NCBI GenBank assembly: GCA_030272585.1
Contig: BSYQ01000010.1
Coordinates: forward strand, 2,108,001 to 2,172,000
Length of the DNA stretch: 64,000 nt
Direction of reading: 5' to 3'
DNA from: Bryopsis sp. KO-2023
Lineage: Eukaryota > Chlorophyta > Ulvophyceae > Bryopsidales > Bryopsidaceae
Position numbers and translations under genes: made by a program. Below are positions 1 through 10,933 of the stretch, one piece after another (within the stretch, counting starts at the first letter, position 1; each line of letters starts with the position of its first letter). The notes below the pieces were generated by a model, which saw only the letters and a program-made list of their open reading frames with translations, did no database searches and had not been told where the DNA came from.

Positions 1-3000
1 CCACGTTGTTTGCCGCAAATTCGAGTAAAGGTAACATACTAGACCATTGCTCCGGGTTGTCTTCGATGTAAGGCCTGATAAAGTTTTCGAGAGTTCTAAT
101 CGTAACTTCGGACTGGCCATCGGACTGTGGGTGATAAGCCGAGGACATCCGTAAGTCCGTTTTGAGAATTCGAAATAACTCTGACCAGAAATTACTGGTA
201 AATCGCGGATCCCTATCCGAGATAATAGCCTTAGGTACCCCATAATACCTATAGATATTGTCAACAAATAGTTGAGCGTATTGGGCAGATGTAATCGTCT
301 TCGTGCATGGAACAAACCGTACGTATTTAGTCAACCTATCTACGAAAACCGCCACCGAATCGTACTCGTTCGATAAAGGTAAATCCGTAACAAGGTCCGT
401 AGTAATTTGTTCGAACTTAGCCGTAGGAATCGGAAGAGGTTGTAACAACCCTTTTTGCTTTTGGTTGTCACTCTTGATTCCCTGGCAAGTAGGACACGAA
501 CGTATATATCTCCCAATATCCGTAAACATCCCTTTCCACCAGTATTTTCGTTGTATCAGTTCCGCTGCCCTAGTAATTCCTACATGACCCACAGAGGGGA
601 TATCATGGTGTTCACGAAGGATGTTTTGCCTAAGTGAATCGGGAACTACGAGCTTAGGGTGTGAAGATGTACTAGCCTTATACCATAAGAACTTATCCTC
701 AACATAGTACTTCTTTCCCATCCGAGTCGGTTGCGTTAGCAACTCCTGTAACTTGGGATCGGCATCTAAGGCCTTGATCCAAGTCTCGGTTTCTACAGGA
801 TCCACCATACATGTAGATACAGCGTTAACCTCTTCTGTGGTGGACACATGGAGTGATCGAGATAGAGCGTCTGCAAGAACGTTGGCCTTGCCCGCGATAT
901 ACTTGATAGTAGGCTTGATAGAGAGGAAAAACCCACTCCTCAACCACTTGGTTTGTGTACGAGAGAGTGTTTGTTGGTCCATAAATGAAGTAAGTGGTTT
1001 ATGGTCCGTAAGTACTGTAACTCCTCCATCACAACCCTCCAAGTAGTGTCTCCATGTACTTAGCGCATAAGCAATAGCCCCGAGCTCTCTTTCGTAGGCC
1101 GAATAGTTTCTTTCCGCCGGACGAAGCCTTCTCGAGAGGTATGCGATAGGTTGTAGTCCACTTCCGTTGTCTTGCGTCAGCACAGCCCCATATGCCGTGG
1201 CCGAAGCATCGGTAATAACCGTGTATGGTTTCTTTGCATCTGGTAGTATTAGAATAGGGTAATTAGACATCTGTCGCTTGAGTTCCGTAAAGGCATTTTC
1301 TTCCGCAGGACCCCATTGCCACTGCACATCTTTACGAACCAAGTCGTTAAGTGGTACAGCTATCTTAGCAAAGCCCGGAATGAATTTTCGGTAGTATGAA
1401 ACCATTCCAATAAAGCTTCGAACATCCGCTACGTTGGCGGGTGTTTTCCAATCGTTAATAGCTTTAACCTTTGCTTCCAAAGGTTTAACCCCACTTGGTG
1501 TTATTTGATGTCCCAAATACTCCACTGATTGTACAGCTATATCAGATTTTAGCCCTTTCGCAAATAACTTGTGCTTAGCTAGCCTGGTAAGCACTTGATC
1601 GAGGTGTTCGAGGTGTTCTTCGATGGTGTCCGAGAATACAAGTAAGTCATCCAAAAATACAAGTAAGAAGTCATCGAGCATATCGGAAAATAGATCTTGT
1701 ATCATGTGAGAAAATTGTGGTGGTGCATTTGTGAGTCCAAATGGGACCACTAACATTTCGAAGTGACCATATCGTGTTCGAAATGCCGTTTTCTCTGTAT
1801 CTTCCGGTCGTATTGGCATTTGCCAGTATCCGGACCGTAGGTCTATTTTGCTGTAATATTTAGCCTTAGCTAACCGATCGATGAGTTCTTCCGGAAGAGG
1901 TAATGGATATCTATTCTTTTTCGTAGCCTTATTCAACCATCTGTAGTCCACGCACATGCGCAAACCACCGTCCTTCTTAGGTACGAATAGTATAGGTGCT
2001 CCCCAAGGAGACTTTGATGGTTTAATATACCCGTTACGAAGTAAATAATCCACTTGTCGTTTGACCTCATCCAATTCCAACTGTGAGAGTTTATAGAGTG
2101 GGCGGAATATAGGTTTTACGTTATCCTCCAACTCTATTTGAAACTCATGATCGTTCCGTACCGGTGGAACACCGGGTGGAATATCTTTAGCAAACACCTT
2201 ACGATGTTTCCGTAATAACGCTTGAAACTCCAACGATAACCTTCCTCGTTCTACCATAGCAGTAACATCATCGTCCAAATGACCTTCTCGGGTACTATAA
2301 GAATCGATAGACATCTCTTCTTCCGTAGGTCTGATCACTGCGAAGCATAGTTGTGTCTCCGGGTTACGTCGAACCTCATTGATAAGTTCTTCCATCGAGC
2401 ATAACGTAGAAGGTATAGGTAACTTCTCCTCGCTTTTTGGTGGAAGTACCTTGAGTGGAAGATGTATTTCCGATTTCCCCTTGACCACGGTGATTCTACC
2501 ACTCTTGAAATCAATGAGAGGGTTGGTAGCAATCAACCATGGGACGCCAAGCAAGAAATCATGTCCTAACCCGGGAAATACCTCTAGGTTTATGATAAAC
2601 TTAGCTTGTCCACTCCGAATAGGAACCTTCGTACATATACCCTTTGTATATCGTATAGTACCATCAGCCATTTTCAAAGGTTTTCTTTCTCCCTCGATTC
2701 GAAGGTCTAACTCACGAGCCATCGTTTCCGATATGTAGTTAGCCGTAGAACCGCTATCAATGTAAAGTACTACCGGATGTTCATGTACTTTCCCCAAGAT
2801 TTCATACCCCTTGAAATCTTTGCATGCCATAATTGGACATACACTGTGTTGATCATCTATATCAACACCTCCCTCTTGAACTCTTTCGGAATAAGGCCTC
2901 TCCATATGATCCGAACCCCGTTCAAGACTTGAATCTCTACTCTCAAGCATTCGAGATCCGCTAGATGAATGCTCTTCAATGGGAGTCATCTCATCTTTCC

Positions 3001-3361
3001 GCAACTCTTCCTTCTCCGCTCTAACAGATGCATCAGGAGTAGGTACATTGTTCGTCTCCTCTCCCGAACTATTACTATCATCCGTCCCCACATCCCTCCT
3101 AGGAACCCCTGTGTTCCCGTTTGATTGTCCCTTGCTTTCCCCAAAGCTATCGATCACCGTTCCCGCTTTCTGATCGAGGTGCGCATTGCTTGAGCGAGAA
3201 CTCATATGCACCTTGGGACCATCGCTAGATGTGTACGTCTTATCATCTACCCTTGTCTCATTTCTCTTGCCCTTGATCGTTTCCCTTTTTCTCCTATATC
3301 TACGATTACCGCCTCGTTTCTTCTCTTCTGACCGGGAGGACGGCTCCCTCGGCCAGAGCAT
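1..3361 (-). CDS. pol: pol polyprotein of element A (protease, reverse transcriptase, RNase H, integrase), C-terminus outside window
   Basis: The frame is open from an ATG at 3361 to the window edge in the stretches I translated. About 170 residues of low-complexity acidic linker are followed by a retropepsin motif (LYIDSGSTANYIS, near 2760-2720), then the linker to reverse transcriptase with [23 protein letters not shown] sequence and the catalytic FLDDLLVF (near 1655). RNase H follows and then integrase, whose SEVTIRTLENF motif lies near base 90. The C-terminal chromodomain expected from the related elements lies outside the window. The ATG overlaps the gag stop by one base (TAATG). The pol frame is also open upstream as the -1 frame of gag, so either reinitiation or -1 frameshifting could express it. 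Confidence 0.88.
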   Translation of the reverse strand, partial: MLWPREPSSRSEEKKRGGNRRYRRKRETIKGKRNETRVDDKTYTSSDGPKVHMSSRSSNAHLDQKAGTVIDSFGESKGQSNGNTGVPRRDVGTDDSNSSGEETNNVPTPDASVRAEKEELRKDEMTPIEEHSSSGSRMLESRDSSLERGSDHMERPYSERVQEGGVDIDDQHSVCPIMACKDFKGYEILGKVHEHPVVLYIDSGSTANYISETMARELDLRIEGERKPLKMADGTIRYTKGICTKVPIRSGQAKFIINLEVFPGLGHDFLLGVPWLIATNPLIDFKSGRITVVKGKSEIHLPLKVLPPKSEEKLPIPSTLCSMEELINEVRRNPETQLCFAVIRPTEEEMSIDSYSTREGHLDDDVTAMVERGRLSLEFQALLRKHRKVFAKDIPPGVPPVRNDHEFQIELEDNVKPIFRPLYKLSQLELDEVKRQVDYLLRNGYIKPSKSPWGAPILFVPKKDGGLRMCVDYRWLNKATKKNRYPLPLPEELIDRLAKAKYYSKIDLRSGYWQMPIRPEDTEKTAFRTRYGHFEMLVVPFGLTNAPPQFSHMIQDLFSDMLDDFLLVFLDDLLVFSDTIEEHLEHLDQVLTRLAKHKLFAKGLKSDIAVQSVEYLGHQITPSGVKPLEAKVKAINDWKTPANVADVRSFIGMVSYYRKFIPGFAKIAVPLNDLVRKDVQWQWGPAEENAFTELKRQMSNYPILILPDAKKPYTVITDASATAYGAVLTQDNGSGLQPIAYLSRRLRPAERNYSAYERELGAIAYALSTWRHYLEGCDGGVTVLTDHKPLTSFMDQQTLSRTQTKWLRSGFFLSIKPTIKYIAGKANVLADALSRSLHVSTTEEVNAVSTCMVDPVETETWIKALDADPKLQELLTQPTRMGKKYYVEDKFLWYKASTSSHPKLVVPDSLRQNILREHHDIPSVGHVGITRAAELIQRKYWWKGMFTDIGRYIRSCPTCQGIKSDNQKQKGLLQPLPIPTAKFEQITTDLVTDLPLSNEYDSVAVFVDRLTKYVRFVPCTKTITSAQYAQLFVDNIYRYYGVPKAIISDRDPRFTSNFWSELFRILKTDLRMSSAYHPQSDGQSEVTIRTLENFIRPYIEDNPEQWSSMLPLLEFAANNV

Positions 3362-3369
3362 TAGTTTAA
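3355..3369 (-). promoter_or_regulatory. gag/pol junction of element A: ATTAAAC site and TAATG overlap
   Basis: On the minus strand gag ends GCA TTA AAC TAA and pol is in the -1 frame. The heptamer A TTA AAC directly precedes the stop and is in the phase needed for -1 slippage. The pol ATG overlaps the stop as TAATG, so coupled reinitiation is the alternative. Element D has the same TTA-AAC-stop ending. Confidence 0.5.
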
Positions 3370-5604
3370 TGCCTTTTTAGCCTTGGACATTTGTGGGCAA
3401 GCCCCCACAAAATGACCTTTCTGATTGCACAAGTAGCAAGTTCCCTTGAACTGTCCTTTGTACTTGTTCGTAGGCTTTCCTGGCCGTGTCCTTCCTTCCT
3501 TCTTTGGTCCTGACCTTTGGTGCAAAGCATTAGCTTCCTGGTGTACTGAATTCGCTTGCTTCATTCGCGTACCATTACCCCTGAATCCACCTCTCCATGG
3601 TCTTCGCCTTTGGGGGTTTTGCGGATGGGTGATCTTAAGACTATCTAACCTCTCGGCCAATATGATAGCCTGATCAATACTCCTATTCGATGAAGTTACC
3701 ACTTGCATACGAATATTCTCCTTCAATCCATCCGTGAACAACAAGTATTGTTCTTCCTCGGGAAGATTCGGTACCTTGAGAACCAATCTTCGGAATCGGT
3801 GTACGTATTCCTTTACGGTATGTGTTTGTTTGAGTCTTCGAAGAGCACGTCTTGCCTCATCCGAGACTACTGATGTCTCGAAAGATGCACGAAGCTCCTC
3901 TAAGAAACTTGCCCATGTAGTAAAGGGTAATCTTTGGAGATTCGCTATGCGAAGCTCTTGTACTCCTAACCACTGTGCGGCTGACCCCTTGAGGTTAACC
4001 ATCATCACATTGAGCCATTGATTCTCTTGAACTCCAAGATTTCTGAGGTAACGAGTCATCAACAATTGCCAATCCGTTACCGTAAGAGAACCATCCCCAG
4101 AATACGCATCGGGTATAGGTACTTTAATATTCCTCGGAAAATTATCTCCTCCCAATCCCAAACCATGTCCTTGTCCACCGTCGGGACCACCGGGACCACC
4201 GGGACCACCGGGACCACCGGGGCCACCGGGACCACCGGGACCACCGGGAGGGTTAGGACCCGGAAAATTTGGGCCTCCCCCATCACCGTTGTCACCGTCT
4301 CCACCACCACCACCACCTCCACCTCCACCACCAGAGGTCATCCTTCTCCTAGGATTTGACTGACCCAAAGAGGCATAGGAGCCAATAGCGGCAAAGGGGT
4401 TGTGAGGTTGCAGTGGATAGAATATACTCATCTGTGGTCCGGTTCCATTTCCAAGAATACCAGGACTGAAAGTACTCGGATGTACAGTAGTAGTAGGCTG
4501 AATATTCGAACCAAGGGTACTGAGGTAACTTCCCACGCCTGGAAGCATGAGATTCTGAGGTAATCCACCAACCGAGCTAACACCCAGCGTCGGCGGCTGT
4601 ATACTACCCGCTACTCCAACCTGACTAGTAATAGTCGATGTGACTGGAGGTGCAGTCGTGGGGCGAGCACTTGGCGCTCCTGCTCCTGGAGAATTTTCCC
4701 CGACTCCCCTCGAGTTTGATGATGTTCTCACACCTTCTGCAGCACTGGTAATAGTCTGAGTAGTAGTAACTGGATACGCTTGAAGATGTCTGGGAATACC
4801 CTGTTCCATCTTCTTCCAGAATTCCCTGGTAACCTTTGGTTTTGTAAGAGCATCGATAACCGTTTTCTCATCCAGTTTCACTGGATCGCTCTTTTTCAGC
4901 ATGGACGACTTAGTAGAGTCCAGTTCCTGCTGAATTTCACCAACATACTGATCCGTCTTTTGTACCAAGAGCCCTAACTCTTGTTTAGTACTTTCTGCTT
5001 CCTGATTTACTCTGCGTAATTCAGATACTGCCTGACCATGCTTATCTTCGACAAGCACTTTCATTTCTTCTCCAGCGACAATAGTATTCCTGTTTATCTC
5101 CTCAGTGCGTCGACGAAGTGCTTCGACACTCGATTCCGCTTCGTTACAGCGTTCCTCGATAACCTGTAAAGGTTCTTCGACCAAAGTAAGTCGTTCAAAA
5201 ACTTCGCCAAACGTCTGGCGCAACTCTTCCAGATTCGCGTTTCGAATTTCCTCTCCTTCATCTTGCCTTCCTCGAAGTTCTGCAAGACTTCCTTGAAGAT
5301 TTTCGAAACCAGCGTTCATATTCGAACTGAACTGTTCCAGCACATTCTGGATAGTTACTTCCATGTGATGTTGACGATTCTCCACTACTTCAACATTAAC
5401 ATCGTGGTTCTGTACGTACACATTGTTCTGCACATTGTTCTGTATGTTTACTTCTACATCTTCTTGCTGTTCCTGCTCGGTGTCCATGGAACTATCCGAG
5501 TAGAACTGTTCCTCTACTTGGTAGGGAACTACTTGTTCTTCGACCTGGTAGGGAACCACTGCGCGATCCTCTTCCATGTGGTCGTTTCCACGAGGATTAG
5601 CCAT
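3361..5604 (-). CDS. gag: Gag polyprotein of element A
   Basis: A 747-residue structural protein that would form the cytoplasmic virus-like particle of the retrotransposon. From the N-terminus: an acidic stretch with a duplicated VVPYQVEEQ unit (about residues 17-35); a long predicted coiled coil (about 80-240); a Pro/Ser/Thr-rich linker; a run of 11 glycines followed by collagen-like GGP repeats (about 430-480); a retrotransposon gag (capsid) domain with AAQWLGVQEL and a YLLFTDGL segment (about 500-650); a basic region; and one CCHC zinc knuckle CYLCNQKGHFVGAC near residue 723. It ends ALN-stop. Layout and motifs match the Gag of element D, so the family call is firm. The glycine/proline block is simple-sequence DNA and may vary between copies. 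Confidence 0.92.
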   Translation of the reverse strand: MANPRGNDHMEEDRAVVPYQVEEQVVPYQVEEQFYSDSSMDTEQEQQEDVEVNIQNNVQNNVYVQNHDVNVEVVENRQHHMEVTIQNVLEQFSSNMNAGFENLQGSLAELRGRQDEGEEIRNANLEELRQTFGEVFERLTLVEEPLQVIEERCNEAESSVEALRRRTEEINRNTIVAGEEMKVLVEDKHGQAVSELRRVNQEAESTKQELGLLVQKTDQYVGEIQQELDSTKSSMLKKSDPVKLDEKTVIDALTKPKVTREFWKKMEQGIPRHLQAYPVTTTQTITSAAEGVRTSSNSRGVGENSPGAGAPSARPTTAPPVTSTITSQVGVAGSIQPPTLGVSSVGGLPQNLMLPGVGSYLSTLGSNIQPTTTVHPSTFSPGILGNGTGPQMSIFYPLQPHNPFAAIGSYASLGQSNPRRRMTSGGGGGGGGGGGDGDNGDGGGPNFPGPNPPGGPGGPGGPGGPGGPGGPGGPDGGQGHGLGLGGDNFPRNIKVPIPDAYSGDGSLTVTDWQLLMTRYLRNLGVQENQWLNVMMVNLKGSAAQWLGVQELRIANLQRLPFTTWASFLEELRASFETSVVSDEARRALRRLKQTHTVKEYVHRFRRLVLKVPNLPEEEQYLLFTDGLKENIRMQVVTSSNRSIDQAIILAERLDSLKITHPQNPQRRRPWRGGFRGNGTRMKQANSVHQEANALHQRSGPKKEGRTRPGKPTNKYKGQFKGTCYLCNQKGHFVGACPQMSKAKKALN

Positions 5605-6340
5605 CGTGCTCGTCTACCGACGAGTTTAGAACAAGTGTGACTGTAGTAATAAACCAGATTTGAAGTAGAAGAATGACTTGTCCCTGGCTATTTGGCCTTG
5701 CTGTACGTAAGTCGTTTTAGAGATAGCCAAAAATAGAGTGGCCGACACGTCGTGCCAGTTCCTGTCGCTAGCAGGAATAAAATAGGTCGCACAGATAGAT
5801 TCTGTCGACACAGTTAAACTTAACTTCGGCCTTACGCCTGGGTAAACGTCGTCGACTCAGTAGACTACGTCTGGTCGCGACTTAGGGAGGTAAACAGTGT
5901 GATTCCGACGAACACGCTGATGTATGACGTGTGTCGTCGTCTGCACTGCGCGTCTGGAACTTCCAGTCGCTGTCTGCTTGATAGAGAACTGTTTATAGAC
6001 CTCCTACTGGGTCGTGAACCAGAACGATTACGTTCTTGCGTTCCTGCACGTTAGCTGTAGGCCTGTCGAACTTAGTCGACTGCGAATTTCTGATTACAGA
6101 TTTCGCTAGGGTCGTCTGGGGGTAGCCTACACGTTTCTATACGTGAGGGAAACACGTTTATCGTGTTTGTAGAGTCGCTTCGCCTTTCCTGCGTGAAACA
6201 GAAATTGATATCAGAGTAACTGCAGCGAGCCTTTCACTTATAACCTCGGCTCTGGCGCTTTCCTCTTTCGCTTCCACCTTTAGGATCACTTTTACTTTCG
6301 CTAAGAAAACTTCGGCGTCGTCGTCGACTTAGGAGCTCTA
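5605..6340 (-). other. untranslated leader of element A
   Basis: About 740 nt between the primer-binding site and the gag start, with no long ORF. It presumably carries packaging and dimerisation signals. I see no recognisable internal gene. Confidence 0.6.
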
Positions 6341-6352
6341 GCTCCGAAACCA
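6341..6352 (-). other. primer-binding site of element A
   Basis: The minus strand reads TGGTTTCGGAGC two bases inside the LTR edge at 6355. The same 12 bases lie two bases inside the 5' LTRs of elements C and D. The priming tRNA should therefore end GCTCCGAAACCA. Confidence 0.8.
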
Positions 6353-6354
6353 GT

Positions 6355-6760
6355 TGATACGGGCGAGAAACAATAGACAACAAGAACATTTGATTACATC
6401 GGGTAGCCTCTTAAATAGGCTCTAGATTCACAACAGAGTTCCACCCAGTCACCGGAATTCCAAGGGAATTCCGTCCGACACTATCCCACACCGTTCCACC
6501 TCAGCCTAGTCAGCTCCACCCCACTCCCACTCACCCAAACTACGCTCTCGCCCAAAGCAGGGCTTGAACCCGTGACCTCCGCGACTGGATACACTATCCA
6601 ATGCACTAAGCCAGCTCACTGGCCTGGGGGTTCACGGTATAATACGAGTTCCTTCGTATTACCTAGGGGTCGAACCTAGGTGTTTCCGCACGTTTTTGTG
6701 TGTGTTCCGGCATTTTTCGACGTGTTTCACGTTTCGATCCCGTCGGCGCGAAATTCAAAT
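6355..6760 (-). repeat. 5' LTR of element A (outer boundary uncertain)
   Basis: It starts on the plus strand with TGATACGGG, two bases from the primer-binding site, as expected for the inner end of an LTR. The partner LTR is outside the window, so the right boundary (about 6700-6800) is a guess. It contains several tRNA-like and hairpin modules. Confidence 0.6.
6550..6663 (-). other. tRNA-like module and T-arm-like hairpins inside LTR A
   Basis: On the minus strand 6624-6550 has an A-box-like TGGCTTAGTGC and a B-box-like GGTTCAAGCCC at tRNA spacing. Next to it (about 6675-6635) is a perfect 7-bp hairpin with a TTCGACC loop, resembling a tRNA T-arm, and an 8-bp hairpin TAATACGA/TCGTATTA. The acceptor stem does not pair, so this is not a functional tRNA gene; it could be a tRNA-derived insertion or a Pol III-like promoter. 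Confidence 0.4.
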
Positions 6761-7704
6761 TACAACGTTAATAGTGAATCTCCCATAGTGTAATGGGTAT
6801 CCAGAGGAGGAGAAAGGGGCAAACAGCAGTTTGTCTGTCATCCTCGATCTCCACAGGATATATATATATATATACACATATATATTCCCCACATGCCCAC
6901 AGACATTGTTTCCTGACCGACTCATACCTCACACCCAGACTGATGTCAGTCGCTCTTTAGGGCACGAATTCTGGTGGGATATTGACAACGGTTTAGTGCC
7001 AACAGCTAGAAGCAAAAAAAGGGATGACAAGAACCGAAGAAGCTTGATTTCGACTTTACCCAGGCTTTTCTGTTTTTTTTTTTGGAAAACATGGGTTTAA
7101 TACATGGGTTTAATACCCTCTTTTTCCTCTAACAATCAAATGAATCATGATGAGATCCTCAAATTCGTTGGTGTTTTTTGTTTTTTGTTTTTTTCCTGCA
7201 ACATCCATAAAGAAAAATCGAAATGTCTTCATACTTAAATCCTGTGTGGAAAAAAAACACTTATTCAACATGTTTGATATTTCGTAATGCCCCTCATTCC
7301 TTGGCAGCTAACAGGGCATCAACCAGATGTAACCTGACCAGCAACTCAAAATACTGTTCGGGAAGCTGATGTTTTGACCTGGGGCGAATCGAGGTCCAGG
7401 ACAGATATGAACAGCAAGCGACCTTCTTGGTCGCACCGTTTCTCGACTAGGGTTGACGAAAATGATTGTGCAAAAGTACGGAAGTGGTTGCTGGCAATCG
7501 GACAATGAAATATGTGAGACATGGAGGTAATCCATGTGTTCTGGCAGTGGCTGTCGTGTTGTGTGTTGCGTTGTGTTTTTTTTTTGTACCCACAGTTCCT
7601 TCAAATATCCCCATCTACCCAGTATTACATAGAAAGTTCCTACAACGCCTTGAGCTTGTCTATCCCCAGCTAAGCCCTCAGATACACGCAAAAAAAAAAA
7701 GCTA
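6761..7704. other. no gene recognised
   Basis: AT-rich DNA with a TATATA microsatellite near 6857-6885 and several poly(T) and poly(A) runs. Short ORFs on both strands lack recognisable motifs or splice support. Confidence 0.5.
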
Positions 7705-8055
7705 CTACCGATCGTCCGCAGGAGGATCCACCTGCGTGGAGATCATCCAGCTTTCGTCGACCCCCCTCATTTCATGGAGGGTCGGGCGACGAAAAAGAGC
7801 GCGCCAAAACCCCTTGAAACTCCAGTGTTTCTTTGGGGACGCCTCGCTGCAAGGGAGGTGCAGAAACCGCGCTATCCTCCGTTCCAAGCCGCCAATTTCG
7901 CGACGAGCTTCCGACAGCGCAGCTTCTGTATCGGCTTTTTTCGCCCTGAGGGCGGCGACCTCGGCCTTCAGTTTCTGGTTTTCGGCCTCGTAGGTCTTCA
8001 GGAGCATGGTTGCTTGCCGTGCTGCGAAGAGCCAGGAACAAAAATACGAGTTCAC
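7705..8055 (-). CDS. hypothetical coiled-coil protein
   Basis: A 116-residue minus-strand ORF. About residues 17-65 form a charged, leucine-periodic segment (LLKTYEAENQKLKAEVAAL onward) that should be a coiled coil. It is followed by a short basic hydrophobic stretch (FWRALFRR) and an unremarkable tail. The second methionine (residue 17) gives a cleaner start. Upstream on the same strand a good acceptor (TTATTGCCATCAG, about 8163) suggests at least one further 5' exon, which may be untranslated. I do not recognise the family and assign no function. It could also be the 3' exon of a longer gene. Confidence 0.35.
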   Translation of the reverse strand: MNSYFCSWLFAARQATMLLKTYEAENQKLKAEVAALRAKKADTEAALSEARREIGGLERRIARFLHLPCSEASPKKHWSFKGFWRALFRRPTLHEMRGVDESWMISTQVDPPADDR

Positions 8056-8529
8056 GTCAAAGATTCTCCAAACCAGACAGCGTCACACTTTTCGGAGCGG
8101 CACCTCCGTGTCGGGGTACTCTTCCGCAGCTTTTTGAGCTGCGGAGCGCAAGCACGTTTCGACCTGATGGCAATAAAACAAAGCTAGGCGTACCTTGCGA
8201 CATTGTTGTCCTTGGCAGCGGGTTGTTAGAAAGTCAGGAAGCAAGAAAACACCTTTGTTGTGGAAGGATATTGCAATATTCCAATTGGACCAGGTGTGGA
8301 GAGGTCGCGCGCAACCCAGAATATTAATACCGCCAGGGTTGCTGCCGCGCGAGGACAGCGCGCCAACAGTCATTGAAGATTATGCCGAGATAAGTCAGCG
8401 TAAGTCGTGATATTTTAAAATATCGCTCTCCAGACAGTCCTCTGGGGGGATTCGGTACTACCGAAACCCCTCATACACAGTATGTACTTGAAAAGCTCAT
8501 AATCAATCCACCTCCACCCCTTTATTTTT

Positions 8530-8880
8530 CCTGCTGAAGGATATTTCAGCAACATTCAAGTGCTGTTCACGACAAAACACTCCCGGGTAGAATTGGCCAA
8601 AACAGGGCAGTTTGCAACCGGCCATGGGGTTTCTTTTCCCCTCTATAATCAGCGGGTATTTGAGGCTGATCCCCAGTGTTGGTTCTGCCCACTTCGGGGC
8701 ACTTGGAACCACCTGCTGTGGGATTGTGAGGCATTGGCAGACAGTCACACCCACCATTCAAGCTTTTATGATTCTTTGTGTTCATTTAACTATTCATCCA
8801 TTCAAGTTACTTTATCAAGGACCAAGAGAGGAAATATTGGATAAAGTAACTTGGATTCTTCTCAAGAAGGGAAATATTTG
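8530..8880 (+). pseudogene. decayed LINE (non-LTR retrotransposon) C-terminal fragment
   Basis: The frame starting near 8560 reads ELAKTGQFATGHGVSF, then PQCWFCPLRGTWNHLLWDCEA. This matches the usual end of plant-type LINE ORF2: an LxTGH motif followed by CxxC...HLLxxC (zf-RVT-like). The following hydrophobic tail (about 8765-8880, ending ILLKKGNI) continues in another frame, so at least one frameshift has occurred. Nothing upstream supports an intact reverse transcriptase. Family placement is by motif only. Confidence 0.5.
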
Positions 8881-9254
8881 AACCACCCACCTGAAACCCT
8901 GCTCGCTGGTGGAAAAAAACACACACATAAAAATCACAGTGCAATCGACACAAGGGTCCTACCGATCTTTTACCACCCAACATACATTACATTACATATC
9001 TACAAACCGGGCCAAGTCACCTCATTGCAAACAGCTTTTGTTGAGCAAGTTTGCCTAATATAAATCAAACACCCATTCATCCATATCTACAACCGGCCTT
9101 TTCTTTGGCCCCCACCCAAAAACGAAAAAAAAAAAAGACGGGACGGATTGAAGCCATTACCATTATCTCCAGGAAAAACGGAGGCCAAATCTAATTCAAT
9201 TCGATTTTAATTTCTTGCCCAGAAAACAAATTCGAAAAGTCTGCCGAGTGAAAC

Positions 9255-10933
9255 TCAGGATTTGATTCTCTCCACCATGGCGACGGTCCCCAAATTTCCC
9301 CTGGTGATATGTATATCGTTATCCATGTAGAGAATGTCCAAATGACCCTTGGCAGGTGGAATCTCAACCACCACACTGCCACCTTCATCCTGAAATGCCA
9401 ACCACATTCAATGTTCTAAGCCTCGGTCAAAGTGACATATTTTTTTTCAACCCTTAACGAATTGTATGTTGCTAATATATAATGAATGAATGAAGATTCG
9501 ATTTACATTAGGCACACTGGCCTAACGAAGGCCGTCCACAACAAGGTGATACAGCCAGCTAATTATATAATGTATATATATATATATCTGTTTAAAAATA
9601 TATAAACACAAGGATATAGTCCAAATAATAAAAAAATTCTGTCTGCATATGTTCTAAACAGTTATAAACTCGGACCATTTCTCCAATCCGATCAGTTTTT
9701 CGTTTTTGTTTTTGATTTTCTACAGTGCAACATATTGCCGAATGATCGATAGACGACGTGCAAAAAAAATGAAACCCAGTAAAGGAGCTTTCAAGCTTGA
9801 CGTAATACATTTATTTAAAAAAAACAATAAGAGGAAGCACCCTTTTTGTGTTTTTTTTTTTCGAAACAGAAACACCAGTGCAGGCCCCCAGGGCATCGAT
9901 CCTTTCGACTCCATTACCATGGTTGGGTTGGCTTCTTGGAAAGTCTCCTTCCATTTGGCTAAACCTTCTTCGGTGATGCCAGCAGGGGGTCGCAATTCCA
10001 GGCGAGTGAAAGCGATATCGATCCGATTATCGATTTTCTCGTTCCGAGAAAATTCCCCCACCGTCGCTGAAACCCCTTCGATACCATCAGGTGTAACGAA
10101 AGTGGTATCCACCCGATACATGTTGGGCACCCCATCCCAATCACCTTTTATCTGAAGTCCTCCGGTCAATTTCACCTGGGGAGTGGCAGAACAACTTGCA
10201 GGTTGGGATTCTGGGTCGAAAAAAAAAAGTAAGTCACCAAAAAAAAGTATGTCATGCATACATATTCAAGAAAATGTTCTGATTTTAAGTACAATATGGC
10301 AACTGTTGAATTCCCCCCTTCCCCCTCTTCCCCCCCAAGATTCTTTCAAATAAAACTTCGATTGCATCCAGTACTTTGCCTAGACCTCCCCAAAGCGACA
10401 CAAAATGAAAACAAAATCCATGTGGAAGGTTTTTTTGGTTTTCTTTTCGTGCCCACCTTCATCTCGTTGGGTTGCCACGTGTTGAAACTCAGGCGTGCCA
10501 AAGTCACCGTGGAGCCCGGTTCGAACTGTCGCAGATCCGTCGTCGCCTTCTGGGCGAACGAGCCACCCCAACTGTCCTCCAGATAGACACCTTTCCCTGC
10601 ACTCTCAATCACGTCGACTTCTTGCTGTATCTCCTCGACCGGTACGCGATACTTAGCAGCAAACGACTCCATCGCAGCCGCGACGTCCGCATCGCGAACG
10701 CTGCTCCGTGCGACGACACGACTCGATCGCTACAACCCACAGCAGCGAGGCGAAGGCATCGGTATAGAAAAAAAACAGTTTTCTGCAGCGTTTCCCGTTC
10801 CGAAACGCTCTGTGACCGACTCGGTTGAGAGGGGAAAGAAAAGCGTCGCTGTTCTTACCTGACTAAACTTAATGGATGGACGGGAGGGCTTGAGATGGGG
10901 GAAGTCTGCTCGGACGATCGCAGCGCATCTCAT
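9255..10933 (-). CDS. plastid-lipid-associated protein (PAP/fibrillin family)
   Basis: Four exons read on the minus strand: 10933-10859, 10729-10457, 10175-9876 (or to 9918) and 9389-9255. All junctions are phase 0 with GT-AG borders; the product is about 246-260 residues, normal for the family. The N-terminus (MRCAAIVRADFPHLKPS..., rich in Arg/Ser/Ala, few acids) looks like a plastid transit peptide without an ER signal. The body has a family-like FEPGSTVTLARLSFNTW and VDTTFVTPDGIEG. The last exon carries the C-terminal fibrillin signature GHLDILYMDNDIHITRGN. Fibrillins bind lipids in plastoglobules and thylakoids. The donor of exon 3 is ambiguous (CTG|GTGTTT or ATG|GTAATG, both in frame). 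The call is good; the subfamily is not determined. Confidence 0.8.

Larger units (their letters stand above)
1..6760 (-). mobile_element. Ty3/gypsy chromovirus-type retrotransposon A, 5' part
   Basis: Minus-strand LTR retrotransposon seen from its 5' LTR (right) through gag into pol; the element leaves the window at base 1, so its 3' LTR and target duplication are not visible. Order on the minus strand: LTR (from 6355 rightwards, far boundary uncertain), primer-binding site 6352-6341, leader of about 740 nt, gag 5604-3361, pol from 3361. Gag and the part of pol that is visible are open, so the copy may be young. Its gag and pol resemble those of element D, including the glycine-rich gag linker and the TTA-AAC-stop gag terminus. 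The outer end at 6760 is approximate. Confidence 0.9.

Noticed and set aside
4018..4359. ORFs antisense to the glycine-rich block of gag A (Thr-Gly-Thr and Val-Pro repeats)
   Set aside because: Shadow frames of the GGP repeat in gag; the sense-strand frame is longer and has clear gag motifs.
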